A stretch of DNA of 36,366 bases, taken from NCBI GenBank assembly GCA_002027195.1, contig MWJO01000088.1, positions 1 through 36,366 of the forward strand, written 5' to 3'. This document shows, piece by piece, positions 1-6,686 of this stretch (position 1 is the stretch's first letter; each line of letters begins with the position of its first letter). The notes below the pieces were generated by a model, which worked only from the letters and a program-made list of their open reading frames with translations, was not told the origin of the DNA and did no database searches. Made by a program: the position numbers and the translations under genes. Source of the stretch: Streptomyces sp. GKU 895. GTDB taxonomy: Bacteria > Actinomycetota > Actinomycetes > Streptomycetales > Streptomycetaceae.

Positions 1-1
1 A

Positions 2-142
2 GGCGGTCGCACCGGCGGCCTCGGCCCCCTCCCTCGGCCCGAGCGCCCGGGCCGCCTCCCGCCCGGCCGCCGCGCGCGCTCCGGGACCGCGGCGGACGAC
101 TTCAGCGACATCGAGGCCATCCTGAAGAAGCACGGCATATGA
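2..142 (+). CDS. C-terminal end of an unidentified protein (partial)
   Basis: An open frame enters from the left edge and stops with TGA at 140-142. The visible 46 residues are a Gly/Pro/Arg-rich linker followed by a short acidic-amphipathic tail, DDFSDIEAILKKHGI. The tail looks like a small conserved C-terminal helix, and the linker suggests a disordered connection to an upstream domain that is not in the window. I do not recognise the family and assign no function. The start and most of the gene lie outside the window. A genuine gene end is supported by codon positions: the last 15 codons have strong third-position G/C. Confidence 0.6.
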   Translation, partial: GGRTGGLGPLPRPERPGRLPPGRRARSGTAADDFSDIEAILKKHGI

Positions 143-296
143 CGGACGCGGGCTGACTGAAACGACACAGTCGGCACCGATCCGAACGCGCCGTGAACGT
201 TCTGGACCGCGGATCACGGGATCCGGCGAACTACCCTGCGTTTCCGGGCGTGTTGGTAACGCCGGGGGTGCTGTCTGCGTCATCATCGCCCGCGAG

Positions 297-449
297 ATGC
301 TGGACACGACACAGAGCGACGCCGCGCCGCCTCAGGACGAGCCGCGCGGGTGCCTTTTCGCCCTTTCCCAGCCACCGCTGATGATCTTCCTTGCGGTGAT
401 CGGGTGTCTGCTGCTCATGGCTGCGCTGCACGATCTGCTGTTGCTGTGA
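297..449 (+). CDS. Small single-pass membrane protein, 50 aa
   Basis: A short ATG-initiated frame encodes MLDTTQSDAAPPQDEPRG, then CLFALSQPP, then a hydrophobic segment of about 20 residues (LMIFLAVIGCLLLMAAL) and a tail HDLLLL. The layout is a polar, proline-containing N-terminus of about 25 residues followed by one C-terminal transmembrane helix. It ends seven bases before a perfect 16-bp terminator stem, which supports a real transcript end here. No enzymatic motif is visible and no clear Shine-Dalgarno sequence precedes the ATG, so the start is only the most plausible one. Small membrane proteins like this are easily missed by automatic calling. Function unknown. Confidence 0.6.
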   Translation: MLDTTQSDAAPPQDEPRGCLFALSQPPLMIFLAVIGCLLLMAALHDLLLL

Positions 450-455
450 GCCGTT

Positions 456-492
456 CCCGCGGTACCCGGCGCCACCCGCCGGGTACCGCGGG
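456..492. terminator. Strong bidirectional terminator, 16-bp perfect stem
   Basis: The arms at 456-471 and 477-492 are perfect reverse complements of 16 bases around a 5-base loop (CCACC). It lies between the + strand small membrane gene ending at 449 and the - strand CGNR gene ending at 518, so it can end both. There is no U-tract, which is common for Streptomyces terminators. Confidence 0.85.
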
Positions 493-517
493 CGGCACTC
501 CCGCGGAGCGCTGACGC

Positions 518-1078
518 TCAGCCCGCCGCTTCCTTCCGGCGCGCCCGGTAGGCGGCCACGTGCAGCCGGTTCCCGCAGGTGCGGCTGTCGCAGTAGCGCC
601 GCGACCGGTTGCGGGAGAGGTCGACGAAGGCGCGCCGGCAGTCGGGCGCCTCGCAGCGCCGCAGCCGCTCCTGCTCCCCGGCGACCACGAAGAAGGCCAG
701 CGCCATCCCGCAGTCCGCCGCCAGATGATCGGCGACGGAGGCGCCCGGGGCGAAGTAGTGCACGTGCCAGTCGTAGCCGTCGTGATCCGTGAGCCGGGGC
801 GTGGTGCCCGCCGCGGCCACCAGCTCGTTGATCATCCCGGCGGCGACCCGGGCGTCGGGGGCCGAGAAGATCGCGGCGAACCGCCCGCGGATCTTGCGCA
901 CCGCGGAGAGGTCGAACTCGGAGAGCACCCCGACATCGCTGATCTCGTGCTTTCGTACGAAATCCTCGAGAGCAACGACGTCCGGCAGCCCGTCCGGGGT
1001 CGTGGTGTCCTCCGGTGCGGTGTTCACCAGATCCACCACGGCATCGAGGGCGCACCGGGTGTCATGGGTGATCAGCAC
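518..1078 (-). CDS. CGNR zinc-finger, ABATE-domain putative transcription regulator
   Basis: This 186-residue protein has the two-part layout of the CGNR family. The N-terminal ~140 residues (start LITHDTRCALDAVVDLVNT) are the ABATE-type ligand or stress-response domain. The last ~45 residues are the CGNR zinc finger: CEAPDCRRAFVD, then SRNRSRRYCD, then CGNR and VAAYRAR, giving four zinc-binding Cys. Such proteins are presumed DNA-binding regulators, and none of the targets is known here. The GTG at 1078 is chosen because AGGGAG sits six bases upstream; the longer open frame up to 1207 is unsupported. A 9+9 bp dyad at 1101-1120, just before the RBS, could be an autoregulatory operator. Confidence 0.85.
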   Translation of the reverse strand: MLITHDTRCALDAVVDLVNTAPEDTTTPDGLPDVVALEDFVRKHEISDVGVLSEFDLSAVRKIRGRFAAIFSAPDARVAAGMINELVAAAGTTPRLTDHDGYDWHVHYFAPGASVADHLAADCGMALAFFVVAGEQERLRRCEAPDCRRAFVDLSRNRSRRYCDSRTCGNRLHVAAYRARRKEAAG

Positions 1079-1100
1079 ATTTCGCTCCCTGGCCTGGGGG

Positions 1101-1120
1101 TCGGGCGGGTGCCCGCCCGA
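1101..1120. promoter_or_regulatory. Dyad-symmetric candidate operator in the CGNR gene leader
   Basis: TCGGGCGGG at 1101-1109 and CCCGCCCGA at 1112-1120 are exact reverse complements separated by two bases. The two-base gap disfavours an RNA hairpin and favours a protein-binding palindrome. It sits 23-42 bases upstream of the GTG of the CGNR regulator. Autoregulation is inference. Confidence 0.4.
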
Positions 1121-1332
1121 TGCTGGCCGATCGTAGTGGCTTCCTGAGCGGCTGTACCGGTCGCGGCCGCCCGGATCCCGCGCCACCGTGCGGCGGAGGG
1201 GCCGCACCAGCGCACCGGCGCCGCCCCGCGAGGATCCGCGGTGACAGCGCCGGTGTGCGTACCTATGCGGTTGTCTTGGCCCGAGCCGTCACCCCGAGTC
1301 GACGGCGCCGGGCGGCTTGGTGAGGCCTCGCC

Positions 1333-1745
1333 CTAGCTTTCCGCCAGGATGTGCGAGAGCTCCTGATCGAGATCGAAGTGCCGGTGCTCGGTGCCGGGCG
1401 GCACCGCAGCGTCCGTGCGCTTCAGGAACGACTCCAGGGCCCGTGCCGGGGCCTCGAGCAGGGCTTCGCCCTCCGGGGAGCTCAGGGCGATGCACACGAC
1501 GCCCTGACCGTGACTGCGCGACGGCCAGACTCGGACGTCGCCGGTGCCGGTGGGCCGGTGGAGGCCTCCGCGAGGAGGTCGCGGGCGAACACCCACTCGA
1601 CGGTCTCCTCGGCTCCGGTGTGGAAGGTGGCGTGCACGGCGTAGGGGTCGGCCGTGTCGTACCGCAGGCCTGCGGGGACAGGCAGGGAGGACTCGCTCGA
1701 CACAACGAGGCGCAGGTGCAGCTCGCAGCTGACCGTGGTGTTCAT
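1333..1745 (-). pseudogene. ssgB: ssgB, sporulation-septum protein; broken by a 1-base deletion in this sequence
   Basis: The first ~61 codons from ATG 1745 begin MNTTVSCELHLRLVVSS and run to WVFARDLLAE. The rest continues in another frame as GLHRPTGTGDVRVWPSRSHG and ends ELSHILAES at 1333. Joined, they give the canonical 137-residue SsgB. The span is 413 bases, exactly one short of 138 codons. The break is at 1563-1567, where the plus strand reads GGCCT and the continuous frame needs GGCCCT. SsgB is a SsgA-like protein of sporulating actinomycetes that, with SsgA, marks future division sites and recruits FtsZ in aerial hyphae. It is among the most conserved proteins of the genus, so a sequencing error is likelier than true loss; a genuine frameshift would predict a white, non-sporulating strain. 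Confidence 0.92.
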
Positions 1746-1936
1746 AAGCGCCAGGGCCTTTCGCTCAGTGTGCGCTCGGGGATTCGCACGTCGGCGAAAT
1801 CGACATGCCACCTACGGTGCCGTTGTAAACCCCTCTGAGTGTTTTGCGTGCCTTTACGTAACTCTTCCGGCCGAGGACCTGTTCGCGAGGTACGACCATT
1901 ACGGTGACTGGTTTCTCTCCGGTAGGGTTTGGCTGT

Positions 1937-2389
1937 ATGAACACGGGGAGTGACGAGCGGGCCGAGGCGGCTGTGGCATCGGACGAGACGCAGACCAGTG
2001 GGGCGCAGGGCGAGCAGGGGCTCGGCTCGAAAGCGCCGGAATTCATCAAGGCCCGCCGCGTGCTGCACCTGAGCTGGCAGGTCGGGATCTTCATCATCGG
2101 CCTCGCGGTCGTGGTCCTGGGCATCATCATGCTTCCGCTGCCCGGACCCGGCTGGGTCGTGATCTTCGGCGGCATGGCGATCTGGGCGACCGAGTTCGTC
2201 TGGGCCCAGCTGGTGCTGCGCTGGACGAAACGCAAGGTGACCGAGGCGGCACAGCGGGCGCTCGACCCCAAGGTCCGCCGGCGCAACATCATCCTGACGT
2301 CGATCGGCCTGGTGATCGTGGCCGCGATCGTCGCGGTCTACGTCTACAAGTTCGGCTTCGAGATGCCCTGGAACATCAAGGACCAGTGA
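1937..2389 (+). CDS. PGPGW-motif transmembrane protein (TIGR02611 type)
   Basis: A 150-residue membrane protein. After a polar, acidic N-terminus of ~45 residues comes a hydrophobic pair around residues 50-85 containing the signature LPLPGPGWVVIFGGMAIWA, a cationic loop (WTKRKVTEAAQRALDPKVRRR), and a final transmembrane helix. The PGPGW motif and the three-helix layout define the family; its function is not established. ATG 1937 is preferred over the GTG at 1904 because it gives the usual short polar N-terminus. It diverges from ssgB, sharing the 190-bp region 1746-1936, and ends just before a terminator and a tRNA gene. Confidence 0.85.
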   Translation: MNTGSDERAEAAVASDETQTSGAQGEQGLGSKAPEFIKARRVLHLSWQVGIFIIGLAVVVLGIIMLPLPGPGWVVIFGGMAIWATEFVWAQLVLRWTKRKVTEAAQRALDPKVRRRNIILTSIGLVIVAAIVAVYVYKFGFEMPWNIKDQ

Positions 2390-2401
2390 CCACCGGCCGC
2401 G

Positions 2402-2421
2402 GGGGGTGCTCAGGCACCCCC
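2402..2421 (+). terminator. Terminator after the PGPGW gene
   Basis: GGGGGTGC (2402-2409) and GCACCCCC (2414-2421) form an 8-bp perfect stem with a TCAG loop, twelve bases after the stop codon of the PGPGW gene and upstream of the tRNA -10-like TAATGT at 2432-2437. Confidence 0.75.
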
Positions 2422-2450
2422 TGACATGGGGTAATGTTCTTCCTGCGTCC

Positions 2451-2522
2451 GGGCGATTAGCTCAGTGGGAGAGCGCTTCGTTCACACCGAAGAGGTCACT
2501 GGTTCGAACCCAGTATCGCCCA
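2451..2522 (+). tRNA. tRNA-Val (anticodon CAC), copy 1
   Basis: A complete 72-nt cloverleaf: acceptor GGGCGAT pairs with ATCGCCC, D arm GCTC/GAGC, anticodon stem CTTCG/CGAAG around loop TTCACAC (anticodon CAC), T arm ACTGG/CCAGT with loop TTCGAAC, discriminator A. CCA is not encoded (the sequence continues CCC). It is identical over all 72 nt to the copy at 12450-12521. A TAATGT at 2432-2437 is a plausible -10, but no good -35 is seen. Confidence 0.97.
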
Positions 2523-2529
2523 CCCGGAC

Positions 2530-2561
2530 GACGCCCGCCTGCGAGCAGCAGGCGGGCCGTC
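2530..2561 (+). terminator. Terminator after tRNA-Val copy 1
   Basis: GCCCGCCTGC (2533-2542) and GCAGGCGGGC (2548-2557) are perfect complements around GAGCA. The stem extends outward with one bulged base. It starts about ten bases after the tRNA 3' end. The remaining stretch to about 2745 contains no gene or repeat that I can support. Confidence 0.8.
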
Positions 2562-2749
2562 GGCGTTCCCGGCTCCGGGCCGGCCGACGAGTTCCGGCCG
2601 GACAACCTCCGGGCGCGACCGGCCAGTTCATGTTCGGCCGGTCGGACTCGGCTGCCTCACCTGCGACTTCACGCGCTGTTCCGCGGCACGGTTCTCCGCT
2701 GTGCCGTCAACTCGCCGAGCCGTCCCGCAAGAAATTCCTGTCCGAATCA

Positions 2750-2778
2750 TTGACGCCCCCCGAGGGGCTTCGTACCTT
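2750..2778 (+). promoter_or_regulatory. Promoter of the sugar-transport/lyase cassette
   Basis: TTGACG at 2750-2755 and TACCTT at 2773-2778 are separated by 17 bases, matching the SigA/HrdB-type consensus (TTGACn, TAnnnT). The predicted transcript start is near 2785, immediately before the LacI-type dyad. This is the best sigma-70-like promoter that I see in the window. Confidence 0.6.
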
Positions 2779-2786
2779 GTGCCAGC

Positions 2787-2809
2787 AAGCGCTTACTTGA
2801 AACGATTCA
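2787..2809. promoter_or_regulatory. LacI-family operator candidate
   Basis: TGAAACGATTCA at 2798-2809 is an imperfect palindrome with a central CG, of the type bound by LacI/GalR-family repressors (typical core TGAAACGTTTCA). A second perfect palindrome, AAGCGCTT, lies at 2787-2794. Both overlap or follow the predicted transcript start, the classical position for repression of a sugar ABC operon. No LacI-family gene is in the window, so the regulator would be encoded elsewhere. Confidence 0.55.
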
Positions 2810-2845
2810 TGCAGGCGGCAACGACGCTGCGGGGAGGGCCCGACT

Positions 2846-4135
2846 GTGGGAACCAGCAGGAATGTTGAGAGGCGTACGATCCTGAAGGCGGCCGGTGGAG
2901 CGGCGGCCACGCTGGGGCTGGCGACGACGACGGCGTGCGGGGGCGGTGACAGCGGCTCCGGCGACGGGAATGTGACGCTCCGTTATGCCTGGTGGGGCGG
3001 CGAGCCGCGGACCATTGCCATGAAGAAGGCGATCGCGGTCTTCGAGAAGAAGTACCCGAAGATCAAGATCAAGCCCGAATTCACCGATTACGCGGCGTTC
3101 TGGGAGAAGTTCCAGACGCAGGCCTCCGGTGGAAATCCGCCGGACGTTTTCCAGAATGCCGTCGGATTCCTGCGCAAGTACGACAAGCGCGGAGTTCTGA
3201 TGGACCTCAAGTCCCAGGCGGACTCCGGGAACCTGGACCTGAACAACTTCCGCAACGGCGTTCTGGCGAACGGTCAGGTCGACGGCAAGCAGCTCGGCAT
3301 CCCCGTCGGCGCCAACACCATGGCGCTCGTCATCGACCTCAAGGCCTTCAAGAAGGCCGGCGTCGAGGCGAAGATGGGCTGGACCTGGGACGAGTACTTC
3401 GACGCCCTCCAGACCATCCAGGACAAGCTGAAGATCGCCGGCGACACCGGCTACTTCGGCATCATGTACCTCTACGACCTGTACCTCCGTCAGAACGGCA
3501 AGGCGTTCTTCACCGACTCCGCTCTCGGCTTCACCGAGGACGACCTGACGCAGTGGTGGGCGGACGGCTACAAGCGCGTGAAGTCCGGGCTCGTCACCGA
3601 CCCGAAGAAGATCGAGCAGGTGCAGCCCAAGTCGGGCCTGTCGGCCGGGCTCGCCGCGTCCGAGTTCACCTGGGACAACTTCTCCATCCGCTACGAGGGC
3701 GAGGGCGAGTCGGACTACGGGCTCGCGCCGATCCCCACCACGGACGGCAAGGACACCGGTCAGTACCTCGGTTCGCTGATGCTCAGCGCCTTCTCCGGGA
3801 CCAAGCACCCCAAGGAGGCCGCCCAGTTCATCTCCTTCATGGTCCACGACCCCGAGGTCGGCAAGATCATGGGCTACGACCGCGGCATCCTCTCGACGAC
3901 CGAGCAGTACGACGCGTTCGTGCCCACCGACGACCAGAACAAGGGCGTCAAGGCGTACGAGGAAGAGGTCGCCAAGGCCGGTGTGCTGGGGAAGATCACC
4001 CCGCACCCGTCCGGCGCCGACGTCGTCGAGGCGGCGTTCCTGCGCATCGCCGGTGAGGTGTCCCAGGGCAAGACCAAGCCCGCCGACGCCGCGAAGGCAC
4101 TGTTCAGCGAGGCCAAGGCCGCGTTCGCGGGCTGA
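2846..4135 (+). CDS. Sugar ABC transporter, extracellular binding lipoprotein
   Basis: A 429-residue family-1 (CUT1-type) solute-binding protein. The N-terminus has a twin-arginine motif (ERRTILKAAGG), a hydrophobic stretch and a lipobox-like TTAC, with Cys at about residue 32, followed by a Gly/Ser linker. It is therefore probably a Tat-exported lipoprotein held on the outer face of the membrane. The mature part begins VTLRYAWWGGEPRT and continues with typical features such as SGGNPPDVFQ. GTG 2846 follows GGGGAGGG. It is the first gene of the operon with two permeases, a YesL-like protein and a polysaccharide lyase. By analogy with Bacillus YesO, the substrate is likely a rhamnogalacturonan-type oligosaccharide, but the sequence alone does not prove this. 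Confidence 0.93.
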   Translation: MGTSRNVERRTILKAAGGAAATLGLATTTACGGGDSGSGDGNVTLRYAWWGGEPRTIAMKKAIAVFEKKYPKIKIKPEFTDYAAFWEKFQTQASGGNPPDVFQNAVGFLRKYDKRGVLMDLKSQADSGNLDLNNFRNGVLANGQVDGKQLGIPVGANTMALVIDLKAFKKAGVEAKMGWTWDEYFDALQTIQDKLKIAGDTGYFGIMYLYDLYLRQNGKAFFTDSALGFTEDDLTQWWADGYKRVKSGLVTDPKKIEQVQPKSGLSAGLAASEFTWDNFSIRYEGEGESDYGLAPIPTTDGKDTGQYLGSLMLSAFSGTKHPKEAAQFISFMVHDPEVGKIMGYDRGILSTTEQYDAFVPTDDQNKGVKAYEEEVAKAGVLGKITPHPSGADVVEAAFLRIAGEVSQGKTKPADAAKALFSEAKAAFAG

Positions 4136-4149
4136 GGGGACGTACCACC

Positions 4150-5106
4150 ATGACGCTCGTCAAGGAAGCGCCCGCGCGCCCGGCGAAGAAGCGGTCCGCC
4201 GCTCCTGCCGCCGGGCGGCGCGGGCGGCGCCGCGAGAACATCGCCGGTTACCTCTTCATGTCGCCGTGGATCGCCGGGTTCCTGGTGCTCACGGCGGGGC
4301 CGATGATCGCGTCGCTCTACTACGCGTTCACCCGCTACAACCTCTTCACCCCGCCGGAGTGGGTGGGTCTCGACAACTTCACGACCATGTTCCAGGACCC
4401 GCGCTGGCAGAAGTCGGTCGAGGTCACCCTGAAGTACGTCGTCGTGGCCACCCCGCTCAAGCTGCTGCTGGCCCTCGGCGTGGCGCTGCTGCTCGCGCAG
4501 AAGCGGCGCGGACAGGGGTTGTACCGGGCCGCGTTCTACATGCCCTCGCTCATCGGCGCCAGCGTCTCCGTGGGCTTCGTGTGGCGGGCGCTGTTCTCGG
4601 ACGACGCGATCGTGGACCGTACCCAGAAGGTCTTCGGACTCGACGTCGGCGGCTGGATCGGCAACCCGGACTACGTCCTCTACGCGCTGGTCGCGCTGAG
4701 CATCTGGCAGTTCGGTGCGCCGATGGTCATCTTCCTGGCCGGTCTCAAGCAGGTCCCGCAGGAGCTGTACGAGGCCGCCGAGATGGACGGCGCCGGACCG
4801 CTGCGCCGGTTCTGGAACATCACCCTGCCGATGATTTCCCCCGTGCTGTTCTTCAACGTGCTGCTGGAGTCCATTCACGCGTTCCAGGTGTTCGGGTCCG
4901 CGTACGTCGTCTCCAACACCCAGTGCGGACCGGCCGACGCCACCCTCGTCTACACCTGTTACCTCTACCAGAAGGGCTTCAAGGAGGCCCAGATGGGCTT
5001 CGCCTCCGCGATGGCCTGGACGCTGGTGGTCGCGGTGGCGCTCGTCACGGCGGTCCTGTTCTGGTCGCAGAAGAAGTGGGTGCACTACGAGGAGGCCGCC
5101 AAGTGA
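4150..5106 (+). CDS. Sugar ABC transporter permease, MalF/UgpA type
   Basis: A 318-residue inner-membrane permease with a basic cytosolic N-terminus (KKRSAAPAAGRRGRRRE), then six predicted transmembrane helices beginning with IAGYLFMSPWIAGFLVL. The EAA loop that docks the ATPase reads YEAAEMDGAGPLRRFWNITL at about residues 212-231. It starts 15 bp after the binding protein with GAGGGG before ATG 4150. Its stop overlaps the GTG of the next permease, so the two are translationally coupled and form a heterodimer. There is no ATPase gene nearby; Streptomyces CUT1 transporters typically share the MsiK ATPase, which is the likely partner here. Confidence 0.93.
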   Translation: MTLVKEAPARPAKKRSAAPAAGRRGRRRENIAGYLFMSPWIAGFLVLTAGPMIASLYYAFTRYNLFTPPEWVGLDNFTTMFQDPRWQKSVEVTLKYVVVATPLKLLLALGVALLLAQKRRGQGLYRAAFYMPSLIGASVSVGFVWRALFSDDAIVDRTQKVFGLDVGGWIGNPDYVLYALVALSIWQFGAPMVIFLAGLKQVPQELYEAAEMDGAGPLRRFWNITLPMISPVLFFNVLLESIHAFQVFGSAYVVSNTQCGPADATLVYTCYLYQKGFKEAQMGFASAMAWTLVVAVALVTAVLFWSQKKWVHYEEAAK

Positions 5107-5978
5107 CCAGCGCCAGCAGTACCCCTGTCGTGCGTTCCGCGAGCAAGCGGCGGCGCACCGGGTCGATCGCCTGGCACGTCGGCGCGCTCGCCGTCCTCGC
5201 GGTCGTCCTGTACCCCGTGATCTGGGTGCTCGGTGCCTCGTTCAAGCCGAGCAAGGACATCATCGCCAGCATCGACCTGCTGCCGGCCAAGCCGGTCTGG
5301 GCGAACTTCTCGGGGCTCGCCGACGGTATCTCCGGCATCTCCATCAGCACGTTCTTCCTGAACTCGCTGACGTACGCCGGGCTCGCCGTCGTCGGTGTCG
5401 TGATCTCCAGCTCGCTGACCGCCTACGCCTTCGCCAAGATCGGGTTCGCCGGGCGGAACCTGCTGTTCACCCTGATGATCGGCACGCTGCTGCTGCCGTA
5501 CCACGTGCTGCTCATCCCGCAGTACGTGATGTTCCGCAAGCTGGAACTCGTCGACACCATGGTGCCGCTCGTGGCGGGCAAGTTCCTGGCCACCGAGGCG
5601 TTCTTCGTCTTCCTCATGGTGCAGTTCATGCGCGGACTGCCGCGGGAGCTGGACGAGGCCGCCAGGCTCGACGGCTGCGGGCACTTCCGGACCTACTGGT
5701 CCGTCGTGCTGCCGCTGACCCGCCCGGCCCTCATCACCAGCGCCATCTTCACCTTCATCAACGCCTGGAACGACTTCATAGGGCCGTTGATCTATCTCAA
5801 CACCCCCGACAAGTACACCGTCTCCCTCGGCCTGATGATGTTCCGCGACCAGGAGGGCATCTCCAACTACGGAAGCATGATCGCGATGTCGCTGGTGGCG
5901 CTCGTGCCGGTCATCGCCTTCTTCATGGCCTTCCAGCGATATCTCATCGACGGCATGGCGACGTCCGGACTGAAGTGA
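5103..5978 (+). CDS. Sugar ABC transporter permease, MalG/UgpE type
   Basis: A 291-residue permease and second half of the importer channel. It has six helices, from AVLAVVLYPVIWVLGASF to the C-terminal VALVPVIAFFMAF, and an EAA loop ELDEAARLDGCGHFRTYW. The end, QRYLIDGMATSGLK, is typical of MalG-type proteins. GTG 5103 overlaps the stop of the first permease (GTGA), which fixes the start. An open frame continues far upstream in the same phase but only shadows the other genes. It is followed 10 bp later by the YesL-like gene in the same operon. Confidence 0.93.
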   Translation: MTSASSTPVVRSASKRRRTGSIAWHVGALAVLAVVLYPVIWVLGASFKPSKDIIASIDLLPAKPVWANFSGLADGISGISISTFFLNSLTYAGLAVVGVVISSSLTAYAFAKIGFAGRNLLFTLMIGTLLLPYHVLLIPQYVMFRKLELVDTMVPLVAGKFLATEAFFVFLMVQFMRGLPRELDEAARLDGCGHFRTYWSVVLPLTRPALITSAIFTFINAWNDFIGPLIYLNTPDKYTVSLGLMMFRDQEGISNYGSMIAMSLVALVPVIAFFMAFQRYLIDGMATSGLK

Positions 5979-5988
5979 GGCGGTCAGC

Positions 5989-6578
5989 ATGGCGCAAGCA
6001 CCGGTGAAGGCCCGCCGGCTGTCCTTCGGGGGCGAGCGGTTCGCCGTGTTCGCCGAGTGTCTGCTCACCGGAGTGTGGATCGCGGTGGCCTCGCTCGGAG
6101 TCGTCACCTACCCCGCGGCCTTCGCCGCCGGCGCCCGGCACCTTCGGCGTCGTACCGGCCACGAGGGCGGCGGCTTGGGGGAGTTCGTCGCGGACTTCCG
6201 TACGCCCTGCGCGGCGGTTGGGTCGTCGGGCTCGCCGGGTGGGTGGTCGCCGCCGTGGTCTGGGTGGACGTCCTGGCCGCGCGGGCCGGGCTGCCGGGTG
6301 GACCGCTCGTCGGGGCCGTCGGCGTCTTCGCGCTGATCGGAGTCGTCGTGGCACTGCTGCGGGCCGCCGCCGTCTGGGCGCCCGGTGACAGCTGGCGGGC
6401 GCTGCTGGCCGATGCCGGGCGGCGGACCGTGCTCGATCCCGCCGGGTCCTTCCTGATCGTCTGCGGGCTGGGCGTGGTAGCCCTGTCCGCCACGTTCGTC
6501 GCCCCACTGGCGGTCCCCGTCCTGGGAGCCGTCGCGGCGGCGGCCGTCGCCGTCGAGGAGCGGTACCGGCACCGCTGA
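5989..6578 (+). pseudogene. YesL/DUF624-like membrane protein; frameshifted in this sequence
   Basis: The N-terminal part (MAQAPVKARRLSFGG, then ECLLTGVWIAVASLGVVTY) runs to EFVADFR, and the frame is lost at about 6199-6203. The natural continuation YALRGGWVVGLAGWVVAAVV is in the next frame and ends ERYRHR at 6578. The span of 590 bases is one short of 197 codons, consistent with one lost base (CGTACG where CGTTACG or CGCTACG is needed). The joined ~196-residue protein has about five transmembrane helices and the length and operon position of the YesL (DUF624) family, which accompanies rhamnogalacturonan importers in Bacillus. Its exact role there is unknown; a transporter accessory function is an inference. 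Confidence 0.8.
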
Positions 6579-6686
6579 CGGGCGGGCGGTACCCCTGCGT
6601 CGCACAAGGTCGGTGCCCCCGGGCGCCGCACCTCTCTCTGTCATGCCCCTGACCAGCCGCACAGTCGTACATGGAAAGGAATGACC

